Shown here: positions 48,700-58,582 of the stretch, in pieces
Layout of the letters: every line of letters begins with the position of its first letter
How positions within the stretch are numbered: the stretch's first letter is position 1
Origin: Rutstroemia sp. NJR-2017a BVV2
Lineage: Eukaryota > Ascomycota > Leotiomycetes > Helotiales > Rutstroemiaceae
Direction: 5' to 3'
DNA length: 64,000 nucleotides
NCBI GenBank assembly: GCA_002946415.1
Contig: NJPS01000079.1
Coordinates: 310,001-374,000, forward strand
Program-made: the position numbers and the translations under genes
Notes under the pieces: model-generated
What the model was told of the DNA's origin: nothing
Databases searched by the model: none
The model's input: only the letters and a program-made list of their open reading frames with translations

Positions 48700-48738
48700 G
48701 TGTTGTGTTGTGCTGTGCTGTGCTGTGCTGTGCTGTGA
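48700..48738. repeat. TGTGC-type microsatellite
   Basis: Tandem TGTGC/TGTTG pentamers follow a longer GT-rich, imperfect stretch from about 48555. Confidence 0.8.
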
Positions 48739-49229
48739 ACTCTGCTTCTGCTTTGTGTAAGACTTGTATAGGGCAGGGTAGGGGTAGTCTAGGTAGTAAG
48801 GCCGGGTCCTGGGATGGTTTGGGTAAGCTTCTCAAGCGCTCCGCATCAATCCTGGGAACCTTGGCTGTGCTGAGGCTTATCCTCTTTCGGCCATTCTGCC
48901 ACACTCCCGGCCCAGGACGCCTTTGCGACCCTTTGGTATTAGAATGCACTCATCGCCAGCCCAATGTCGACTCTTGATACTTCCTTTCGCATAGCATCAT
49001 CACAGGAATCACACCCAAAACCGACACGGCACCAAAACCCTCTCAGCCCTCACGCTCGCTGCATCTTCTCCCATCACATTCGCTTGTGTGTATCACCACT
49101 CTTAGGAAGCCCTCGTTGGCTCCTGTCGCTCGCTTTATTAAAACCCCGTCCTCACTCAGCCCTAACCTCTCACCTCTCTCTCCCCTCCCACAAACGCAAA
49201 GCCTCGGACAAATTATCTCGCCAGCTTTG

Positions 49230-49258
49230 ACTCACTCACTCGCTCGCTCGCTCGCTCC
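49230..49258. repeat. CTCA/CTCG tetranucleotide repeat in the CT-rich leader
   Basis: Tandem CTCA then CTCG units lie in the CT-rich region 650-680 bases before the Zn2Cys6 start, probably within its promoter or 5' leader. Confidence 0.8.
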
Positions 49259-49904
49259 TCGACTCGATCTCCAATTCACTCTCGCTCGTTGATCCCCCAT
49301 TCACTTATCACCTCTCGCCTCTCACATCTCACATCACGCACCTCGCTCAAACTAAACAAACAACTGCGGAGCGCACTTGTGTCACGATTGAAAATCAGGC
49401 CGGATTATCTCCTTGATCCACCCGGCTTGCATCGACACAAACTTCTCCAAGCGTTGCATGCTTATTTGCTACTCGGGGTCCCTTGCTTGTTCAACCTTTC
49501 CTCACAGGCTCACTCGATTTTGGGGCACAGTTACGTTGCGTTCAGCCGCTGCGCCTTCCTCAAACTCACCTCTTGCTGTTTAGTCGTCACAGCAGAAAAT
49601 TAACCCTGGCTCACTCGCTCGCTCTTGCAGCCCTACCACCTCACCATTACACTCGCTACCTGCCCGGTGAAGCTTACATATAGCCGGCAGCCTCGGAGGA
49701 TATAATCTAGATCCACCTAGTCTATACCTCTCTCGCCTTGTTGCCTCCACTCAGCTTTTAAACCTTTTTGGACTTATTTATATCTGGACTGACCTTACTT
49801 TTTCGAACCCTGCTTCGACGTTGGCTTTCACTCGTTCAAGCCTCGTCGTCGATATTCTTCTATTCTTTTAAACTTCTTTTCAACAACAGCCTCTTTATTT
49901 AAAA

Positions 49905-52055
49905 ATGGCCGGACCTGGAGGTGGACCCCCTCGTAGGAGGTATGATACACTGCCAAAGAGTAATACTTTTGTATGGACTATCACTGACCCTTACCTAGTC
50001 ATACCAAGTCTCGAAAAGGGTGTGACACCTGCAAGCGTAGACACATTCGCTGTGATGAGAACTTTCCCCAATGGTATGTCGATGAAGGGGTAGCCTTGTG
50101 GTGACTCAGCTACTTCAATGCGAGCATTTACTTACTCTTCCTAGCCGAAACTGCACCAAACACAATTGCCGATGCCCATATATGGATATGCCTGTCCAAG
50201 AGGAGCGAGCTGCCACCCCTGAGAAAGCAGACTTGTTGTGGACTCCCGATATCGAGGCAGAAATTGAGCGCTGGCAACAGACTGGAAGCTTCCCCTTCCC
50301 AGATCTTTACATCTTTCCAGCTCCAAATCCTCAATTCTTCTCCTTCGAAGATCTCCGCCTCATTCATCATGTTGCTTCTGTTTCCAGTGAGCTTAGCTTG
50401 CATGATGCCGGTAACTTCACCATCTGGACTCGACAGATCCCACTGTAAGTTGGCCTGCTATCTGGAGTTGACGATGGACATACTAAATTGTTTTGTAGCT
50501 TCCTCAAGATTGGATCCAGTTATCCATTTGTCATGCATGCCTTGCTCGCCCTTTCTGCCACCCATCTCGCGTGGTTGACAGATTGCCCCCTCACAGCAAA
50601 CATGGCATATGTTCATCGTGGTATCGCACTCAAGGGCTTACACGAAGCCATTGGCGAGTTCTCTAGACAAAATTCGGATGCCGTTCTAGGCGCTTCCCTT
50701 CTTTTGTCCTGGCAAGCAATGGATTGGTTAGTCAATATTGAACCGGACTCAAGGTGCATTAGGCTAACATTTTCTTAGGCGTGGTTGGACGCAGCTCATG
50801 CATGGAACTTCATCTGTACGAATTGGAAGTAATATCATTGATTCACTCTAGCTAACAGTATTATAGGTCATCGACGCCATGCAGCCATGGAAGATGGAGT
50901 CTCAATTCGGAGACTTCATTGCTGAACAAAGCACCTTCCCAACCGCTCCACCATCTCCAGCGCCCGGCCAGAAAAAACTTAGTACCCCTCGCAAGCAGGA
51001 CTTGGACGCTTTGCAACGCGCTTATTCTCAACTTCAACGGGTCGAACTTCATTTGAAAAGTTGCGGAGAGGACCCCAAGGCTATTCAGCAGCTCATGACA
51101 TTCGTTCGTGGAGTCCGAAAGGTTTCTCCTTCTCATACTGCTGCTCAACGTTTCGAAATGCTCAATCCGCTTAGAGCTTGGTTGTTCTGGCTTCCAGTAA
51201 TGTTCCTTCAACAAACACGAGGATCGCCTTCCGCATTGATCATTCTTGCTCATTACTACACCGTCGCCTTGGTTGTCGAACCGTTATTCCCAGAAGTTGG
51301 AGCTGCATACTTTGGTAGTCTTTCGCTTGGACCGATCGAAGAAATCGCACGCCGACTTTTCTCCATCAACGTTTCGCAAACATCCGACTCTGATATGCAA
51401 ACACCACTCAACTTGATGGAGTATCCAATCGACATGGTCTCGAAGTTCAGGAATCGTATGGGATGGGTCCAGCCGGAACGCACAGCTTCGTTCCCTACTT
51501 TCCGACACAACAGCTATGGCATGGAGGACAGCTTCAATACGATGTCCCCTTATGGCAACCCTGCGTTCACGTACAGCCAAGAGCATCTCATGACAATGCC
51601 TCCCGATCCACTGTCAATTACAGCCATGAGTCCATTGTCTCTCGACCCATTTGGGGGTCAGTATTTGGGCATTCCTTCTCCTAGTGGCTATGGTGGATAC
51701 CACAGCCCAGCATCTTCGAACTTTGGAGAAGGATCGACGGTTTACAGCGAACATGGGGATGATTTTGCTCTTTATGAGGGACAGGGCTCCGGCTCGAATT
51801 TCGGCGGGTTTGTGCTTCCGACCGTGTGGATATAGACGTCGAACGAAACGATTTAACATTACGACCAGGACCACACCAGTTTTTCAATTTGAGCCAAGAT
51901 CCTCTGTGGATACGGTCAAATTTGAACCTCACCCATCTCCTCAGATGCAGCCGATGCTGCATCTCCATCAATTCCAGAATTATGCGCCAAATGCTCCCCA
52001 ACATTCATACGACACCTCTCCGGCAGATCCCAAGGGGAAACGCCGCGAGCATTAA
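49905..52055 (+). CDS. Zn2Cys6 transcription factor (Upc2-like architecture)
   Basis: Seven exons (49905-49939, 49999-50073, 50145-50444, 50499-50726, 50779-50815, 50867-51807, 51869-52055) give 600 residues. The zinc cluster lies at the N-terminus with cysteines 20, 23, 30, 37, 40 and 47, in the spacing C-x2-C-x6-C-x6-C-x2-C-x6-C; an extra Cys45 lies inside the last interval. The rest resembles the fungal regulator domain of sterol-uptake-control-like factors: FSFEDLRLIHHVASVSSEL, SSYPFVMHALLALSATHLAW and a helix ending LLLSWQAMDW. The C-terminus is Pro/Ser/Tyr/Gly-rich and may activate transcription. The last intron (61 bases) was placed because the frame after it reads as a sensible Pro/Gln-rich tail. 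Without it the protein would stop at 51835. Target genes are unknown. Confidence 0.88.
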
Positions 52056-52984
52056 TACCATTTTATCCTCGACATTGCATTTACGGCTCATGATCGATTT
52101 TTTCCACACGTGCTTTACGAGACCAGAATACGGATCTCTTTAATTGTTGTTTCTAATATCATTTCATCCGACGACTGTCCTTAACATCCGACCAATGATT
52201 GAACGAATTTTACGAATTTCCTTTCTGCTATGCATTCATGTACGAATACCGGCACCCACGATCCTTTGATACCACAACAGCATATTGCATATGGGACGGC
52301 GTTATTTATACTGAGCCTTTTTGGTGGAAATAGGGAGCTCGTTACGGGAGCTCATGGATTGGATAGGCCTGTATTGGGGCTGCTAAAATCTATGGCGTTA
52401 GTTTATATACAGTAGCGGCTATTTTTGTCTAATGCGTTTTGCAACCCTTTTGGTTGTGATGATTATAATACCTATAGCCGGCTAGATTACTCACATCGAT
52501 AAATCAAACAATAAATCAATATCCCAAAGTTTAGTTTGCTATTTCCTGCCCCAGGGATCTCTGGATCGTACGCAACATCGTGGCAACCTCCGCGTCTCAA
52601 ATTGCTTGATCCTTCGGACGCCGGGTACATTGTTTACAGTATTTGAAAAGGCTATATGTAAGATGCACTCGCCGAACTAATCGTCGCAGGTTTCACTCAC
52701 AGGAAATGAGACATTCCGCCCCACCATGACATCCTTCCTCTGCTCATCCGTAGCTAAATTAAACTTTCCATCCTAAAATGACGCACATTTCACATCCCCC
52801 GTCCACAGCATATGAAAATTATGGAATCACGTGCAGTGGCGGGCAGGTCCTTAGCGCCGAAGGTTGCTTGGTGTTCTGGAAGCTTAAGCTGTCGAGCTCG
52901 AAATTATATTCCAAAGCTCTGGACCCCTCACACTTTACCAATTCTCCGTTCCCGCGCAAGCTTGTTTAAAGCACCCAAGCAATC
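52056..52984. other. Gap between Zn2Cys6 gene and UCHL5
   Basis: The 929 bases hold the Zn2Cys6 3' flank and the UCHL5 promoter and leader. No coding sequence is supported. Confidence 0.5.
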
Positions 52985-54095
52985 ATGAGTGGTGGCTGGT
53001 CTACCAGTAAGTTTACAGATACTCATAGTTTGTGCGGACCGCTTCTATTCATACTAATATTTGATCACGTCTAGTCGAATCCGATGCCGTAAGTAACCTT
53101 AACGAGCATTTGCCATTTACCAAGCACAGCTTTAGATATACTCAACAAAAGCTAACCCCTTCCTCAATCAGGGAGTCTTCACCTTCCTCCTCGACAACCT
53201 CGGCGTCAAAGACGTCCAATTCGAAGAACTAATCGCCCTCGACTCCAGCTACCTCCGGCAGCTCTCCCCCGTCTACGGCGTCATCTTCCTCTTCAAATAC
53301 CCCGTCGGCGAAGCCCCCAACGCCGACGGCACTCCCAAAGACGGCTCCTACGACTACTCCGCCGCGGAGAATCTCTTCTTCGCCGCGCAGACGATCCAAA
53401 ATGCCTGCGGCACACAAGCGCTCTTGTCCGTCCTGCTGAACAAAGACGCCGAGATAGAAGTCGGCAAGGACCTCAAGGAATTCAAAGACTTCACATCTGG
53501 CTTTCCGGCCGAGTTCCGCGGCGAGGCCCTCAGCAACAGCGAGCTGATCCGCGACGTGCATAACAGTTTTGCGAAGAGCTCGCCGTTTGTAGACGAGACG
53601 CAGCGGACGAGCAACGATGCCGATGAGGATGTGTATCACTTTATCGCGTATACGCCGATCAACGGCGTGCTGTACGAACTAGACGGACTGCAGCCAGCGC
53701 CGATATCCCACGGCCCCAGCACGTTTGAGGAGTTCCCGGAGAAAGTCATACCGGTGTTGCAGCGGCGCATTGAGAGATACCCGGCACATGAGATACGCTT
53801 TAATCTGTTGGCTATGGTGCGGGATATGCGCATCCGGGCGCGGGAGATAGGGGATGTGGAGTTGTTGATGCGGGAGGAGCAGAAGAGGAATGAGTGGCAG
53901 TTTGAGAATGCGTTGCGGAGACATAATTTTGTGGGGTTTGCGGGGGAGGTGCTGAAGAGGGTTATAGAGGAGAAGTTGAAGGAGGGGGGGAGTGCGTATG
54001 AGGATTGGGTGGAAGAGGCGAAGAAGAAGACGAAGAAGAGGGCGGAGGAGCAGAGGAAGAAGGGCGGGGATGAGGATTTGGAAATGGCGGGATGA
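52985..54095 (+). CDS. UCHL5: Ubiquitin C-terminal hydrolase UCH37/UCHL5
   Basis: Three exons (52985-53006, 53075-53088, 53172-54095) give 319 residues; the second is only 14 bases. MSGGWSTIESDAGVFTFLL is the canonical start of the family. The catalytic set is present: Gln85 in FFAAQ, Cys91 in NACGTQA, His168 in VYHFIAY and Asp183 in LYELDGLQ, with the same 15-residue His-Asp spacing as the human enzyme. A helical C-terminal domain (KVIPVLQRRIERYPAHEI and following) with a Lys/Glu-rich tail fits the part that docks on the proteasome receptor Rpn13 (or INO80 in animals). It is a cysteine protease that trims ubiquitin chains. Third codon positions are strongly C-ending in the first half and G-ending in the second. 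Confidence 0.95.
53075..53088 (+). other. 14-base micro-exon of UCHL5
   Basis: The exon is bounded by CTAG before and GTAAGT after, and joins exon 1 and 3 in frame to give the invariant TIESDAGVF sequence. Leaving it out shifts the frame and destroys the conserved start of the catalytic domain, so it must be spliced in. Confidence 0.9.
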
Positions 54096-54512
54096 ATGGC
54101 TATAAGTTATATCAAATTGTATATGCCTCAGCATCATGAGCCCATGAGGTGGTGTGCGAGCTGAGGACTCTTTTGCATTTCGAGCCTCATATCAGGATGA
54201 AGGCAACATGTGATGGTGCAAATCCTTCTCTAATACCAAAGAGTAGCGGCAACGAAGACATGATGATAGAAAGCAACCAAGAAGCCTAAGATCCAGGAAA
54301 TGCATGAAAATGTCCCTAACTGTGGTGTTCGTTTTGCAGCTGAGAACTTCACAATCAGTGACAGTTAACAGCAGCAATCCGGAGATCATAAAATTAGTAT
54401 ATGACCACGAACTTTCATCTATCACTGCATAATCCCACATACGACTGGATATATACAACATCAGACATCCCCCCTGTCTTTCCCCTCACCCATCCTCCCT
54501 CCCCCCTTCCAA
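54096..54512. other. Gap between convergent UCHL5 and VPS3
   Basis: The 417 bases hold the two 3' flanks. The part next to VPS3 is CT-rich. No further gene is seen. Confidence 0.5.
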
Positions 54513-57500
54513 TTACGTAACCTCTTCCTCCTCAACCTTCGGCCCCAACTTATCCCTCTCCTTGATCAACCCAACACTCGCCTTCAAATTATCCGCCCCA
54601 CTCAACGCCTTCACCACCCTCACCTCACTCCTCTCCCTCACAATCCTCCTCAACGCACTCACCAAGAATCCACTCACCAACTCCACGCTCCAATTATCGG
54701 GAATCAGCGCCAACACATCCCCAACATCGAACCAGCCGCCAAAGCGCTCGAGCAAAGTACTCGTCTGCTCCACTCTATTACTCGTATCTTCAATGACCAA
54801 GAACTCGGCGAGCAAGAAACGGAAAAGCCGAGCCTGCTCGTCGCGCGTGGGAAGCGTTTGTCGGGACATGGTGCCGGACACGGGATGGTAGATGGAGGAG
54901 CCGCCGAGGAGACAGTAGTTGATTGCGGTGTCGTAGTCGCCAAGACCATGGGTGAGCAGCCGGAGCGCGTCTTCGTGCCGGGATTGCCGCCCGTCGAGGA
55001 TGATGACTTCGGGGACGAGTTCTTGTGTGTAGGGAGCGATGCGGGCGAGGATGGCGGCGACGTCGTATTGCGCGGCGGTGGTATTCTGGCTTCCGCCTAG
55101 GAGTTGGAGGAGACGGAGACGGCTGTGCCACCATTCTTCTGTGAGGGAGTTGTCGGTGATGAATTGACGGTAGGTGGGTTTGGGGGGGCGGAGGGCGCGG
55201 TAGGATTCGTAGCTCTGGACTAGGATTGCTCGAGCTTCTGGTGAGGATTCGAGTTTGGAGGTGACGATGTCCAGGTAGTATGCGATGAGCTCGTTGATGT
55301 ATTCGGAATGGTTTTTGCTGAAGACAAGATGTTCGAGGAAATCCTTCACTGCACCGGGTGCTCCTTCTCGTAGTATTTTCACAACCTGGGTCGGTTCGAA
55401 TTTGACCTGAGCACGCTCTTCTGCAAAGACCTGCACTCCCAATCTGGGATTCCTTGTTGCTAGCCAAACACCATATTCTTTGACGAGAGCCGGATTGCGG
55501 ATTTTGGTCAGATATTCCCTGACTCTCTGTTCTCCGTCTTGAATTTCGCCCCCATCGTCTTGCTCCCCTTCCACAATTCTTCTCCAAGTGCCTAATACTT
55601 CGCTAGCCATCTTCTTGCTTTGGTAAAGGCGACTAAGAATAAACAGTCGATGGTGTGATTCAAGTAGAGATATCGCCCTCTCGAAGCAATCGACACCATG
55701 ATCGACCAAATCGTTCAGTTCTGCTCGTATTGAATTCGGCCTTGCAGGGCCACGAGGCGTGGATTTATCTAGCTGGAGCAGCACAATCAGAAGTGCAGCA
55801 TCGAGACTTTTGAAAACTTCCGTTTCATTAGAGATACTACCGAATCCCTTTCTCCGCCGCCATGAGACTAGAAATCTTTTGAGAAAATGAAGAACTTGCT
55901 CGGAAGTTGGACCGGTTTTCTGAGCCCTTATTAATTCCGGCAAGACAGATGCGGTGAACTCGTCCGCGGCGTCCTTAACACCACCATGGATCCAGATACC
56001 AGTCTTTCCTTCAATGATCTCATTTCGTAGATATGGAACGATTGCAAGAATGACGCGAGGATCAAGGCTTCCTTCTAAGAGGGCTTCCTCCGCAGCTCGG
56101 TATTCGCCCTCCACGATCCCAACACCCCCAGAATTTAATATGTTCATCAACAGCAACAAACCGACTTTCTGCCTGATGTACCCCAAGCTGATGAACTCAG
56201 TCTCGGTCTTTGCTTCACGCCCACGGAGTGAGTTTAGTAGCTCCACAGCTTTTCCTGTGTCCATAGATGGATATTTTGTATCTTCAGAGCTTTCAGTGCT
56301 TGTCATATCAAGCTCAGCATCAAGACGTAGGGCTAAAGGGTTTCGGACTGTCCACCAAACATTATCGCCGGACCAAGCTACTACACGGGTTCGAGACTGG
56401 CCTAGTCTTTGTGCAAACTGTTTCTCCTCATCGCTGCGACGAGCTTCCCACCCAGGGGACAATGATTCTTCAAAGAGGTCTCTTTCTCCCGATACTCTTT
56501 GCAACGACATGGCTGTTCTAGAATCAACACTTCGGAGCGAAAGTAGGGAAGCGTCCATCGACCTTGTTGCGAAAGGTTGGAACCTCTTCAAACGAAGCTT
56601 GTCGACTAGGTCATCGAAATACACATCTCCACTCTGAGTCACTGACCTTAAGCCAATCTGCTTTTCGCCGCTGTCCCCATCTTCTGCTGGGGCTTGTAGC
56701 CAGAATTTTTGCATTGTATCCTCACTAGGGTCCAAGTCCCACCGTTGAATTTCTATCCCGTGCTGGCGCTTGCCATCACGATCCAACGCCATAGAGGCAA
56801 GCACATACCCCTCCTCCTCCTCATCCATGTTTAGCGGTGTTGGTTCTACATCAACGCCGCGACCATCCACAACAACTACATCTGGATAAACTGTGAAATC
56901 TAACGTAGACCTTGTTACGTCCCCTTCGAGATTCACGAACATACCAACTCCACGATCGCGAGGGGCAGTTCCTGTAGTCAGAAGAAACTCTTGGGGTGTG
57001 GGCGAGACTATGTGCGGCTTTAAGTACACAGGAGAAGCGGGCGGGACCTGAGCAGCTTCTGATGGTGGAGGTGGTAATGGTTTTTCTGGACTTGGTTCGC
57101 GTTGTGTGGTTGCTGAGCTTGTTTCAGGTGCAGGAGAGGCCTCACGGAAGAGACGATCGGGAGTGTCGCGTCCGGAACGGTCCCCGCTGGTGGCACGCAG
57201 ACTGTCCCGTCGAGGACTAGCAGTGATGAAAGCGCCGAGACTAGTACTCCTACCATGGCTTCTGTCATCTGCCCGTCCGGCTTGTGCAGCGGATGTACTT
57301 CTTGAGATCCCACCAGGCGCATTGCCAGATATATCTTCTGCACGACCTCCTATACTACCAGATTGCAGATCATCCGACGATGAAATTGGGAAGAGGGGTA
57401 TCTTCAGTTGACGGTCAACATCAAGCAGAGCATACGACCTAGAATTCGCAACACAAGCAAATGCGTCACGGCGACTGGATATCGTGCTTCCTGCAAATTC

Positions 57501-58225
57501 TATTGTCTGTAGATAATCAGTTAAGCACTAAGTGTGCTTTAGAATGGTCCTACACATACCCTCAAAGCTCGAGGATCTTCCCCAATCCTCACAACTCTCA
57601 TTCTTTTGTTCAAGGACACGAGTACAGTCACTGAGGGGGCTGTCTCATCTTGATCAGGATTGAACAAATCTGCATTCAGGTCCGTACCCCCAATCCAATT
57701 GCAGGGTCGGATTTGCACAGTTCCAAACACTGGACTTAGTTCCGGCAAGGAATAAAATGTTACCGTCCAATTGCACAGTATGCAAGCTTTGCTGACTTTG
57801 GGCAGAAGCAATATCTGCTGAACTCCAGGCTTTTCTCGACCAGGTGGCTCATGGTAGGCCGGAGGTAATCTTGAGGCCAGGATATAGGAAGGCTTTCCGG
57901 AATCATCTTCTGGATCGGGAGGGATTCGGACAAAATGGAGGATTTCGGAGGCAGAAGTACCTATGTACAGGTTCTGATCTAGAAGTAAATGTTAGGCAAT
58001 GAAGCTTCACGTAGTAGAGTTATGCAGCTGCGCATATGGCCTGAACTGTAAAAGTAGATGCGCACCTAAGAATTCCACACAATTTATCTCAATATCCGTC
58101 CTATCGCCATCTGCGGACAGAGGCACATCTTCAATCAGGCTACGCAGAACGTAAGGGCCATTCTCGGGCGCCTTTCGTTTTCTTTTGCGTGAAGACAGTG
58201 AGCTTCCGGGAGCACTGGAAGCCAT
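54513..58225 (-). CDS. VPS3: CORVET subunit Vps3 / TGFBRAP1-like, CNH-domain protein
   Basis: Three exons (58066-58225, 57560-57978, 54513-57506) give 1190 residues. After a basic KRKRK N-terminus, a citron-homology (CNH) beta-propeller type region starts with INCVEFLDQNLYIGTS and KVSKACILCNWTVTFYSLPEL, interrupted by a Ser/Pro-rich insert of about 150 residues. A helical solenoid follows, and the C-terminal LRLLTHGLGDYDTAINYCL block is typical of Vps39/TRAP1 domains. Vps3 is the endosome-specific subunit of CORVET, tethering Rab5 endosomes; Vps39 is the related HOPS subunit. Length and CNH insert favour Vps3 over Vps39, but that choice is inference. It is divergent from the CASP gene with only 357 bases between starts. 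An overlapping 265-codon minus-strand frame at 54790-55587 is a shadow. Confidence 0.86.
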
Positions 58226-58582
58226 ATTAATAGGCTCACTATCTTTGTATGGTTATCATGGCCAGGGCGAGGTCTGAGTTCTATATTCGTAAGCTCCTAT
58301 GATAATTGCGGCGCATTTGCATTGCGTTCGTCAGTCAGTGATGTAGGTGGGCCTTGCAGTACCTGGTAGGAAGGCTGAAGGCGGCGGTTACAGGGATGTG
58401 GCACAGCGAACTTCACATGAACGAACACCTTGCGAATACCCCGAATGCCTTTAGCTTACGAAGTACCTGTAACAACCACCTATAACGAATATATGCATGA
58501 ATTTGCGCACTTTTACTTGACCATCAATTAGATAACTTTACGTGTTGCAAATGTTTTTGGGACTTTGGTTAAGGACGTTACG
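58226..58582. promoter_or_regulatory. Short bidirectional promoter region, VPS3 / CASP
   Basis: Only 357 bases separate two outward-facing start codons, so the promoters probably share nucleosome-free DNA. Both products act in Golgi-endosome trafficking. No specific element was identified. Confidence 0.6.

Larger units (their letters stand above)
37886..49904. other. 12-kb gene-less interval before the Zn2Cys6 gene
   Basis: I found no coding sequence with family resemblance, paired splice sites or convincing composition on either strand. The longest open frame (42642-43277, +) is a low-quality mixed-composition frame beginning in a 12-bp repeat. The interval is rich in tandem repeats and G/C-run motifs: 38435-38457, 39185-39247, 42108-42150, 42667-42702, 47048-47077, 47641-47665, 48073-48100, 48700-48738 and 49230-49258. 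From about 48980 onward it becomes CT-rich, as expected for a long 5' leader of the Zn2Cys6 gene. It may contain noncoding RNA genes or long-range regulatory DNA that cannot be recognised from sequence alone. Confidence 0.6.

Noticed and set aside
54790..55587. 265-codon minus-strand frame inside VPS3
   Set aside because: It lies on the same strand in another frame of the well-supported VPS3 exon and is Arg/Pro-rich, as expected for a shifted reading of GC-rich coding DNA.
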